Shown: one piece after another, positions 13,526-23,227 of the stretch
How positions within the stretch are numbered: the first letter of the stretch is position 1
Layout of the letters: each line of letters begins with the position of its first letter
Origin: Diorhabda sublineata
Taxonomy: Eukaryota > Arthropoda > Insecta > Coleoptera > Chrysomelidae
DNA length: 64,000 nt
NCBI RefSeq assembly: GCF_026230105.1
Contig: NW_026614300.1
Location: 1 to 64,000 of the forward strand
Direction of reading: 5' to 3'
The notes under the pieces: model-generated
Seen by the model: the letters and a program-made list of their open reading frames with translations, nothing else
Databases searched by the model: none
Told to the model about the DNA's origin: nothing
Translations under genes and position numbers: made by a program

Positions 13526-14554
13526 TATTTGAGTGAGTTTGCATCTAACTTCGTCAGATATCATCGAATAACATCGATTGAAGCCCATTGAGGTCAACTG
13601 TCACTTTGTGTTAATTGAAAATTTTCAAAGTCTAACTTCCTAATTTGGAGTCGAATTTCAACATTTCTCATATATTTGAGTGAGTTTGCATCTAACTTTG
13701 TCAGATATCATCGAATAACATCGATTGAAGCCCATTGAGGTCAACTGTCACTTTGTGTTAATTGAAAATTTTAAAAGTCTAACTTCCTAATTTGAAGTCG
13801 AATTTCAACATTTCTCATATATTTGAGTGAGTTTGCATCTAACTTTGTCAGATATCATCGAATAACATCGATTGAAGCCCGTTGAGGTCAACTGTCACTT
13901 TGTGTTAATTGAAAATTTTCAAAGTCTAACTTCCTAATTTGAAGTCGAATTTCAACATTTCTCATATATTTGAGTGAGTTTGCATATAACTTTGTCAGAT
14001 ATCATCGAATAACATCGATTGAAACCCATTGACGTCAACTGTCACTTTGTGTTAATTGAAAATTTTCAAAGTCTAACTTCCTAATTTGAAGTCGAATTTC
14101 AACATTTCTCATATATTTGAGTGAGTTTGCATATAACTTTGTCAGATATCATCGAATAACATCGATTGAAGCCCGTTGAGGTCAACTGTCACTTTGGGTT
14201 AATTGAAAATTTTCAAAGTCTAACTTCCTAATTTGGAGTCGAATTTCAACATTTCTCATATATTTGAGTGAGTTTGCATCTAATTTTGTTAGATATCATC
14301 GAATAACATCGATTGAAGCCCGTTGAGATCAACTGTCACTTTGTGTTAATTGAAAATTATCAAAGTCTAACTTCCTAATTTGAAGTCGAATTTCAACATT
14401 TCTCATATATTTGAGTGAGTTTGCATCTAACTTCGTCAGATATCATCGAATAACATCGATCGAAGCCCATTGAGGTCAACTGTCACTTTGTGTTAATTGA
14501 AAATTTTCAAAGTCTAACTTCCTAATTTGAAGTCGAATTTCAACATTTCTCATA
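13526..14554 (+). repeat. Seven-monomer unit i-b-c-d-e-f-g, copy 1
   Basis: Seven different classes in fixed order, 1,029 bp without indels. The class g monomer has a private change (ATCGATCGAAG). The same order recurs at 17642 and 19406. Confidence 0.85.
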
Positions 14555-14701
14555 TATTTGAGTGAGTTTGCATCTAACTTCGTCAGATATCATCGAATAA
14601 CATCGATTGAAGCCCATTGAGGTCAACTGTCACTTTGTGTTAATTGAAAATTTTCAAAGTCTAACTTCCTAATTTGGAGTCGAATTTCAACATTTCTCAT
14701 A

Positions 14702-14848
14702 TATTTGAGTGAGTTTGCATCTAACTTTGTCAGATATCATCGAATAACATCGATTGAAGCCCATTGAGGTCAACTGTCACTTTGTGTTAATTTAAAATTT
14801 TCAAAGTCTAACTTCCTAATTTGGATTCGAATTTCAACATTTCTCATA
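14702..14848 (+). repeat. Marker monomer T92 + TTGGATTCG, copy 3
   Basis: Exactly 2,058 bp (14 monomers) after copy 2 and 3,234 bp (22 monomers) after copy 1. It follows class g and i monomers, and precedes an A84+A101 monomer. Confidence 0.8.
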
Positions 14849-15877
14849 TATTTGAGTGAGTTTGCATCTAACTTTGTCAGATATCATCGAATAACATCGA
14901 TTGAAGCCCATTGAGGTCAACTGTCACTTTGAGTTAATTGAAAATTTTAAAAGTCTAACTTCCTAATTTGAAGTCGAATTTCAACATTTCTCATATATTT
15001 GAGTGAGTTTGCATCTAACTTCGTCAGATATCATCGAATAACATCGATTGAAGCCCATTGAGGTCAACTGTCACTTTGTGTTAATTGAAAATTTTCAAAG
15101 TCTAACTTCCTAATTTGAAGTCGAATTTCAACATTTCTCATATATTTGAGTGAGTTTGCATCTAACTTCGTCAGATATCATCGAATAACATCGATTGAAG
15201 CCCATTGAGGTCAACTGTCACTTTGTGTTAATTGAAAATTTTCAAAGTCTAACTTCCTAATTTGAAGTCGAATTTCAACATTTCTCATATATTTGAGTGA
15301 GTTTGCATATAACTTTGTCAGATATCATCGAATAACATCGATTGAAACCCATTGACGTCAACTGTCACTTTGTGTTAATTGAAAATTTTCAAAGACTAAC
15401 TTCCTAATTTGAAGTCGAATTTCAACATTTCTCATATATTTGAGTGAGTTTGCATATAACTTTGTCAGATATCATCGAATAACATCGATTGAAGCCCGTT
15501 GAGGTCAACTGTCACTTTGTGTTAATTGAAAATTTTCAAAGTCTAACTTCCTAATTTGAAGTCGAATTTCAACATTTCTCATATATTTGAGTGAGTTTGC
15601 ATCTAACTTCGTCAGATATCATCGAATAACATCGATTGAAGCCCATTGAGGTCAACCGTCACTTTGTGTTAATTGAAAATTTTCAAAGTCTAACTTCCTA
15701 ATTTGGAGTCGAATTTCAACATTTCTCATATATTTGAGTGAGTTTGCATCTAACTTCGTCAGATATCATCGAATAACATCGATTGAAGCCCATTGAGGTC
15801 AACTGTCACTTTGTGTTAATTGAAAATTTTCAAAGTCTAACTTCCTAATTTGGAGTCGAATTTCAACATTTCTCATA

Positions 15878-16024
15878 TATTTGAGTGAGTTTGCATCTAA
15901 CTTTGTCAGATATCATCGAATAACATCGATTGAAGCCCATTGAGGTCAACTGTCACTTTGTGTTAATTTAAAATTTTCAAAGTCTAACTTCCTAATTTGG
16001 ATTCGAATTTCAACATTTCTCATA
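15878..16024 (+). repeat. Marker monomer T92 + TTGGATTCG, copy 4
   Basis: Exactly 8 monomers after copy 3. Here the next monomer lacks the A84+A101 changes, so the pairing seen at the other three sites has been broken by exchange or conversion. Confidence 0.8.
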
Positions 16025-17641
16025 TATTTGAGTGAGTTTGCATCTAACTTTGTCAGATATCATCGAATAACATCGATTGAAGCCCATTGAGGTCAACTGT
16101 CACTTTGTGTTAATTGAAAATTTTCAAAGTCTAACTTCCTAATTTGAAGTCGAATTTCAACATTTCTCATATATTTGAGTGAGTTTGCATCTAACTTCGT
16201 CAGATATCATCGAATAACATCGATTGAAGCCCATTGGGGTCAACTGTCACTTTGTGTTAATTGAAAATTTTCAAAGTCTAACTTCCTAATTTGAAGTCGA
16301 ATTTCAACATTTCTCATATATTTGAGTGAGTTTGCATATAACTTTGTCAGATATCATCGAATAACATCGATTGAAACCCATTGACGTCAACTGTCACTTT
16401 GTGTTAATTGAAAATTTTCAAAGTCTAACTTCCTAATTTGAAGTCGAATTTCAACATTTCTCATATATTTGAGTGAGTTTGCATATAACTTTGTCAGATA
16501 TCATCGAATAACATCGATTGAAGCCCGTTGAGGTCAACTGTCACTTTGTGTTAATTGAAAATTTTCAAAGTCTAACTTCCTAATTTGAAGTCGAATTTCA
16601 ACATTTCTCATATATTTGAGTGAGTTTGCATCTAACTTCGTCAGATATCATCGAATAACATCGATTGAAGCCCATTGAGGTCAACTGTCACTTTGTGTTA
16701 ATTGAAAATTTTCAAAGTCTAACTTCCTAATTTGGAGTCGAATTTCAACATTTCTCATATATTTGAGTGAGTTTGCATCTAACTTTGTCAGATATCATCG
16801 AATAACATCGATTGAAGCCCATTGAGGTCAACTGTCACTTTGTGTTAATTGGAAATTTTAAAAGTCTAACTTCCTAATTTGAAGTCGAATTTCAACATTT
16901 CTCATATATTTGAGTGAGTTTGCATCTAACTTTGTCAGATATCATCGAATAACATCGATTGAAGCCCGTTGAGGTCAACTGTCACTTTGTGTTAATTGAA
17001 AATTTTCAAAGTCTAACTTCCTAATTTGAAGTCGAATTTCAACATTTCTCATATATTTGAGTGAGTTTGCATATAACTTTGTCAGATATCATCGAATAAC
17101 ATCGATTGAAACCCATTGACGTCAACTGTCACTTTGTGTTAATTGAAAATTTTCAAAGTCTAACTTCCTAATTTGAAGTCGAATTTCAACATTTCTCATA
17201 TATTTGAGTGAGTTTGCATATAACTTTGTCAGATATCATCGAATAACATCGATTGAAGCCCGTTGAGGTCAACTGTCACTTTGGGTTAATTGAAAATTTT
17301 AAAAGTCTAACTTCCTAATTTGAAGTCGAATTTCAACATTTCTCATATATTTGAGTGAGTTTGCATATAACTTTGTCAGATATCATCGAATAACATCGAT
17401 TGAAACCCATTGACGTCAACTGTCACTTTGTGTTAATTGAAAATTTTCAAAGTCTAACTTCCTAATTTGAAGTCGAATTTCAACATTTCTCATATATTTG
17501 AGTGAGTTTGCATATAACTTTGTCAGATATCATCGAATAACATCGATTGAAGCCCGTTGAGGTCAACTGTCACTTTGTGTTAATTGAAAATTTTCAAAGT
17601 CTAACTTCCTAATTTGAAGTCGAATTTCAACATTTCTCATA

Positions 17642-18670
17642 TATTTGAGTGAGTTTGCATCTAACTTCGTCAGATATCATCGAATAACATCGATTGAAGC
17701 CCATTGAGGTCAACTGTCACTTTGTGTTAATTGAAAATTTTCAAAGTCTAACTTCCTAATTTGGAGTCGAATTTCAACATTTCTCATATATTTGAGTGAG
17801 TTTGCATCTAACTTTGTCAGATATCATCGAATAACATCGATTGAAGCCCATTGAGGTCAACTGTCACTTTGTGTTAATTGAAAATTTTAAAAGTCTAACT
17901 TCCTAATTTGAAGTCGAATTTCAACATTTCTCATATATTTGAGTGAGTTTGCATCTAACTTTGTCAGATATCATCGAATAACATCGATTGAAGCCCGTTG
18001 AGGTCAACTGTCACTTTGTGTTAATTGAAAATTTTCAAAGTCTAACTTCCTAATTTGAAGTCGAATTTCAACATTTCTCATATATTTGAGTGAGTTTGCA
18101 TATAACTTTGTCAGATATCATCGAATAACATCGATTGAAACCCATTGACGTCAACTGTCACTTTGTGTTAATTGAAAATTTTCAAAGTCTAACTTCCTAA
18201 TTTGAAGTCGAATTTCAACATTTCTCATATATTTGAGTGAGTTTGCATATAACTTTGTCAGATATCATCGAATAACATCGATTGAAGCCCGTTGAGGTCA
18301 ACTGTCACTTTGGGTTAATTGAAAATTTTCAAAGTCTAACTTCCTAATTTGGAGTCGAATTTCAACATTTCTCATATATTTGAGTGAGTTTGCATCTAAT
18401 TTTGTTAGATATCATCGAATAACATCGATTGAAGCCCGTTGAGATCAACTGTCACTTTGTGTTAATTGAAAATTATCAAAGTCTAACTTCCTAATTTGAA
18501 GTCGAATTTCAACATTTCTCATATATTTGAGTGAGTTTGCATCTAACTTCGTCAGATATCATCGAATAACATCGATTGAAGCCCATTGAGGTCAACTGTC
18601 ACTTTGTGTTAATTGAAAATTTTCAAAGTCTAACTTCCTAATTTGAAGTCGAATTTCAACATTTCTCATA
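17642..18670 (+). repeat. Seven-monomer unit i-b-c-d-e-f-g, copy 2
   Basis: Same class order, 28 monomers after copy 1. A truncated relative, i-b-c-d, starts at 16613. Confidence 0.85.
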
Positions 18671-19258
18671 TATTTGAGTGAGTTTGCATATAACTTTGTC
18701 AGATATCATCGAATAACATCGATTGAAGCCCGTTGAGGTCAACTGTCACTTTGGGTTAATTGAAAATTTTAAAAGTCTAACTTCCTAATTTGAAGTCGAA
18801 TTTCAACATTTCTCATATATTTGAGTGAGTTTGCATATAACTTTGTCAGATATCATCGAATAACATCGATTGAAACCCATTGACGTCAACTGTCACTTTG
18901 TGTTAATTGAAAATTTTCAAAGTCTAACTTCCTAATTTGAAGTCGAATTTCAACATTTCTCATATATTTGAGTGAGTTTGCATATAACTTTGTCAGATAT
19001 CATCGAATAACATCGATTGAAGCCCGTTGAGGTCAACTGTCACTTTGGGTTAATTGAAAATTTTAAAAGTCTAACTTCCTAATTTGAAGTCGAATTTCAA
19101 CATTTCTCATATATTTGAGTGAGTTTGCATATAACTTTGTCAGATATCATCGAATAACATCGATTGAAACCCATTGACGTCAACTGTCACTTTGTGTTAA
19201 TTGAAAATTTTCAAAGTCTAACTTCCTAATTTGAAGTCGAATTTCAACATTTCTCATA
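18671..19258 (+). repeat. Two-monomer tandem (G62/G84/A101 then d), two copies
   Basis: Two consecutive pairs of an A20/G62/G84/A101 monomer followed by a class d monomer. A single pair of the same kind lies at 17201-17494. The G84 with A101 combination looks like a hybrid of classes e and b. Confidence 0.75.
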
Positions 19259-19405
19259 TATTTGAGTGAGTTTGCATATAACTTTGTCAGATATCATCGA
19301 ATAACATCGATTGAAGCCCGTTGAGGTCAACTGTCACTTTGTGTTAATTGAAAATTTTCAAAGTCTAACTTCCTAATTTGAAGTCGAATTTCAACATTTC
19401 TCATA

Positions 19406-20434
19406 TATTTGAGTGAGTTTGCATCTAACTTCGTCAGATATCATCGAATAACATCGATTGAAGCCCATTGAGGTCAACTGTCACTTTGTGTTAATTGAAA
19501 ATTTTCAAAGTCTAACTTCCTAATTTGGAGTCGAATTTCAACATTTCTCATATATTTGAGTGAGTTTGCATCTAACTTTGTCAGATATCATCGAATAACA
19601 TCGATTGAAGCCCATTGAGGTCAACTGTCACTTTGTGTTAATTGAAAATTTTAAAAGTCTAACTTCCTAATTTGAAGTCGAATTTCAACATTTCTCATAT
19701 ATTTGAGTGAGTTTGCATCTAACTTTGTCAGATATCATCGAATAACATCGATTGAAGCCCGTTGAGGTCAACTGTCACTTTGTGTTAATTGAAAATTTTC
19801 AAAGTCTAACTTCCTAATTTGAAGTCGAATTTCAACATTTCTCATATATTTGAGTGAGTTTGCATATAACTTTGTCAGATATCATCGAATAACATCGATT
19901 GAAACCCATTGACGTCAACTGTCACTTTGTGTTAATTGAAAATTTTCAAAGTCTAACTTCCTAATTTGAAGTCGAATTTCAACATTTCTCATATATTTGA
20001 GTGAGTTTGCATATAACTTTGTCAGATATCATCGAATAACATCGATTGAAGCCCGTTGAGGTCAACTGTCACTTTGGGTTAATTGAAAATTTTCAAAGTC
20101 TAACTTCCTAATTTGGAGTCGAATTTCAACATTTCTCATATATTTGAGTGAGTTTGCATCTAATTTTGTTAGATATCATCGAATAACATCGATTGAAGCC
20201 CGTTGAGATCAACTGTCACTTTGTGTTAATTGAAAATTATCAAAGTCTAACTTCCTAATTTGAAGTCGAATTTCAACATTTCTCATATATTTGAGTGAGT
20301 TTGCATCTAACTTCGTCAGATATCATCGAATAACATCGATTGAAGCCCATTGAGGTCAACTGTCACTTTGTGTTAATTGAAAATTTTCAAAGTCTAACTT
20401 CCTAATTTGAAGTCGAATTTCAACATTTCTCATA
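19406..20434 (+). repeat. Seven-monomer unit i-b-c-d-e-f-g, copy 3
   Basis: Same class order, 12 monomers after copy 2, so 17642-20434 contains a 12-monomer tandem period. It is followed by i, a, b and then the h-bounded units. Confidence 0.85.
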
Positions 20435-20617
20435 TATTTGAGTGAGTTTGCATCTAACTTCGTCAGATATCATCGAATAACATCGATTGAAGCCCATTGA
20501 GGTCAACTGTCACTTTGTGTTAATTGAAAATTTTCAAAGTCTAACTTCCTAATTTGGAGTCGAATTTCAACATTTCTCATATATTTGAGTGAGTTTGCAT
20601 CTAACTTTGTCAGATAT

Positions 20618-20635
20618 CATCGAATAACATCGATT
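20618..20635 (+). repeat. Internal 10-bp direct repeat in the monomer
   Basis: CATCGAAT and CATCGATT sit 10 bp apart at monomer positions 37-44 and 47-54, about one helical turn. The same segment also forms an inverted repeat, ATCGA-6 nt-TCGAT, at positions 38-53. The 8-bp duplication in the 155-bp monomers lies just before this short-repeat segment. Nearly every monomer carries it, though A47 or A47+G49 variants alter the second word. Confidence 0.85.
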
Positions 20636-20643
20636 GAAGCCCA

Positions 20644-20653
20644 TTGAGGTCAA
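20644..20653. repeat. Interrupted dyad TTGA-GG-TCAA
   Basis: At monomer positions 63-72 four-base arms flank GG. In class d monomers and many family II monomers the single change G67 to C turns this into the perfect 10-bp palindrome TTGACGTCAA. In class f, A68 gives TTGAGATCAA, another imperfect form. Confidence 0.85.
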
Positions 20654-20665
20654 CTGTCACTTTGT

Positions 20666-20692
20666 GTTAATTGAAAATTTTCAAAGTCTAAC
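20666..20692. repeat. Central dyad: 14-bp perfect palindrome with outer GTTA/TAAC arms
   Basis: TTGAAAATTTTCAA (20671-20684, monomer positions 90-103) is a perfect palindrome with AAAATTTT at its centre. Outer arms GTTA (85-88) and TAAC (108-111) extend it asymmetrically. A-tract/T-tract junctions of the form AAAATTTT are known to curve DNA. Two class-defining changes disrupt it: C101 to A (classes b and h) and T99 to A (class f). G92 changes do so in scattered copies. It is not a transcription terminator in any sense I can support: its arms are A/T only at the core and it repeats in every monomer. Confidence 0.9.
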
Positions 20693-20722
20693 TTCCTAAT
20701 TTGGAGTCGAATTTCAACATTT

Positions 20723-20736
20723 CTCATATATTTGAG
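20723..20736. repeat. Junction dyad CTCATATATTTGAG
   Basis: This 14-bp near-palindrome (one mismatched pair) spans the boundary between consecutive monomers, positions 142-147 plus 1-8 of the next. It exists only because monomers are joined head to tail. It is altered in copies beginning TATTTAGTG and in those with the TTTTTTCATA ending (T138+T142). Confidence 0.85.
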
Positions 20737-20847
20737 TGAGTTTGCATCTAACTTTGTCAGATATCATCGAATAACATCGATTGAAGCCCATTGAGGTCAA
20801 CTGTCACTTTGTGTTAATTGAAAATTTTAAAAGTCTAACTTCCTAAT

Positions 20848-20864
20848 TTGAAGTCGAATTTCAA
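20848..20864. repeat. Inverted repeat TTGAA-7 nt-TTCAA
   Basis: At monomer positions 120-124 and 132-136, five-base arms flank a 7-base loop in monomers with A123. The G123 allele (classes a, e and i) breaks the arm (TTGGA), and A122 (TTTAAAG, family II) breaks it too. The example shown is in a class b monomer. Confidence 0.8.
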
Positions 20865-20875
20865 CATTTCTCATA

Positions 20876-21610
20876 TATTTGAGTGAGTTTGCATCTAAAC
20901 TTTGTCAGATATCATCGAATAACATCGATTGAAGCCCATTGAGGTCAACTGTCACTTTGTGTTAATTGAAAATTTTCAAAGTCTAACTTCCTAATTTGGA
21001 GTCGAATTTCAACATTTCTCATATATTTGAGTGAGTTTGCATCTAACTTTGTCAGATATCATCGAATAACATCGATTGAAGCCCGTTGAGGTCAACTGTC
21101 ACTTTGTGTTAATTGAAAATTTTCAAAGTCTAACTTCCTAATTTGAAGTCGAATTTCAACATTTCTCATATATTTGAGTGAGTTTGCATATAACTTTGTC
21201 AGATATCATCGAATAACATCGATTGAAACCCATTGACGTCAACTGTCACTTTGTGTTAATTGAAAATTTTCAAAGTCTAACTTCCTAATTTGAAGTCGAA
21301 TTTCAACATTTCTCATATATTTGAGTGAGTTTGCATATAACTTTGTCAGATATCATCGAATAACATCGATTGAAGCCCGTTGAGGTCAACTGTCACTTTG
21401 GGTTAATTGAAAATTTTCAAAGTCTAACTTCCTAATTTGGAGTCGAATTTCAACATTTCTCATATATTTGAGTGAGTTTGCATCTAATTTTGTTAGATAT
21501 CATCGAATAACATCGATTGAAGCCCGTTTGATCAACTGTCACTTTGTGTTAATTGAAAATTATCAAAGTCTAACTTCCTAATTTGAAGTCGAATTTCAAC
21601 ATTTCTCATA
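20876..21610 (+). repeat. Five-monomer linker a-c-d-e-f
   Basis: Ends the regular segment and leads into the h-bounded units. The first monomer has an extra A (CTAAACTTTG), a variant found again near 28970 and 29710. The last, class f, has a damaged CCCGTTTGATC. Confidence 0.75.
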
Positions 21611-23227
21611 TATTTGAGTGAGTTTGCATCTAACTTCGTCAGATATCATCGAATAACATCGATTGAAGCCCATTGAGGTCAACTGTCACTTTGTGTTAAT
21701 TGAAAATTTTAAAAGTCTAACTTCCTAATTTGAAGTCGAATTTCAACATTTCTCATATATTTGAGTGAGTTTGCATCTAACTTTGTCAGATATCATCGAA
21801 TAACATCGATTGAAGCCCATTGAGGTCAACTGTCACTTTGTGTTAATTGAAAATTTTCAAAGTCTAACTTCCTAATTTGGAGTCGAATTTCAACATTTCT
21901 CATATATTTGAGTGAGTTTGCATCTAACTTTGTCAGATATCATCGAATAACATCGATTGAAGCCCGTTGAGGTCAACTGTCACTTTGTGTTAATTGAAAA
22001 TTTTCAAAGTCTAACTTCCTAATTTGAAGTCGAATTTCAACATTTCTCATATATTTGAGTGAGTTTGCATATAACTTTGTCAGATATCATCGAATAACAT
22101 CGATTGAAACCCATTGACGTCCAACTGTCACTTTGTGTTAATTGAAAATTTTCAAAGTCTAACTTCCTAATTTGAAGTCGAATTTCAACATTTCTCATAT
22201 ATTTGAGTGAGTTTGCATCTAACTTCGTCAGATATCATCGAATAACATCGATTGAAGCCCATTGAGGTCAACTGTCACTTTGTGTTAATTGAAAATTTTC
22301 AAAGTCTAAACTTCCTAATTTGGAGTCGAATTTCAACATTTCTCATATATTTGAGTGAGTTTGCATATAACGTTGTCAGATATCATCGAATAACATCGAT
22401 TGAAACCCATTGACGTCAACTGTCACTTTGTGTTAATTGAAATTTTCAAAGTCTAACTTCCTAATTTGAAGTCGAATTTCAACATTTCTCATATATTTGA
22501 GTGAGTTTGCATATAACTTTGTCAGATATCATCGAATAACATCGATTGAAGCCCGTTGAGGTCAACTGTCACTTTGGGTTAATTGAAAATTTTCAAAGTC
22601 TAACTTCCTAATTTGGAGTCGAATTTCAACATTTCTCATATATTTGAGTGAGTTTGCATCTAACTTCGTCAGATATCATCGAATAACATCGATTGAAGCC
22701 CATTGAGGTCAACTGTCACTTTGTGTTAATTGAAAATTTTCAAAGTCTAACTTCCTAATTTGGAGTCGAATTTCAACATTTCTCATATATTTGAGTGAGT
22801 TTGCATATAACGTTGTCAGATATCATCGAATAACATCGATTGAAACCCATTGACGTCAACTGTCACTTTGTGTTAATTGAAAATTTTCAAAGTCTAACTT
22901 CCTAATTTGAAGTCGAATTTCAACATTTCTCATATATTTGAGTGAGTTTGCATATAACTTTGTCAGATATCATCGAATAACATCGATTGAAGCCCGTTGA
23001 GGTCAACTGTCACTTTGGGTTAATTGAAAATTTTCAAAGTCTAACTTCCTAATTTGGAGTCGAATTTCAACATTTCTCATAATTTGAGTGAGTTTGCATC
23101 TAATTTTGTTAGATATCATCGAATAACATCGATTGAAGCCCGTTGAGATCAACTGTCACTTTGTGTTAATTGAAAATTATCAAAGTCTAACTTCCTAATT
23201 TGAAGTCGAATTTCAACATTTCTCATA
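21611..23227 (+). repeat. Higher-order unit, 11 monomers (h-a-c-d-i-d-e-i-d-e-f)
   Basis: Starts with class h and ends with class f, like its neighbours. It contains an internal repeat of i-d-e; both inner d copies have AACGTTGTC (G27). Four single-base indels cancel to leave 1,617 bp. Confidence 0.8.

Larger units (their letters stand above)
20582..20728 (+). repeat. Representative satellite monomer (class a, 147 bp)
   Basis: This copy shows the typical monomer. It matches the majority base at each position checked, except G123 (TTTGGAGTC instead of TTTGAAGTC), which is itself one of the two common alleles. It carries GATATC, ATCGAT, the TTGAAAATTTTCAA palindrome and three CpG dinucleotides (positions 40-41, 50-51 and 127-128). 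Restriction at GATATC or ATCGAT should release 147-bp ladders from most of the array. Confidence 0.95.
10439..20875 (+). repeat. 71 consecutive monomers in exact 147-bp register
   Basis: Monomer starts fall at 10439 plus multiples of 147 all the way to 20876, so 71 monomers accumulate no net length change. Substitutions are still frequent, for example in classes b, c, d, e and f. The surrounding segments gain or lose a base every few monomers. Either the segment is recently homogenised or sequence accuracy is highest here. Confidence 0.85.

Noticed and set aside
20671..20684. Intrinsic transcription terminator at TTGAAAATTTTCAA
   Set aside because: It occurs in nearly every monomer, has a nearly pure A/T stem with no loop or following U-tract, and no gene lies upstream.
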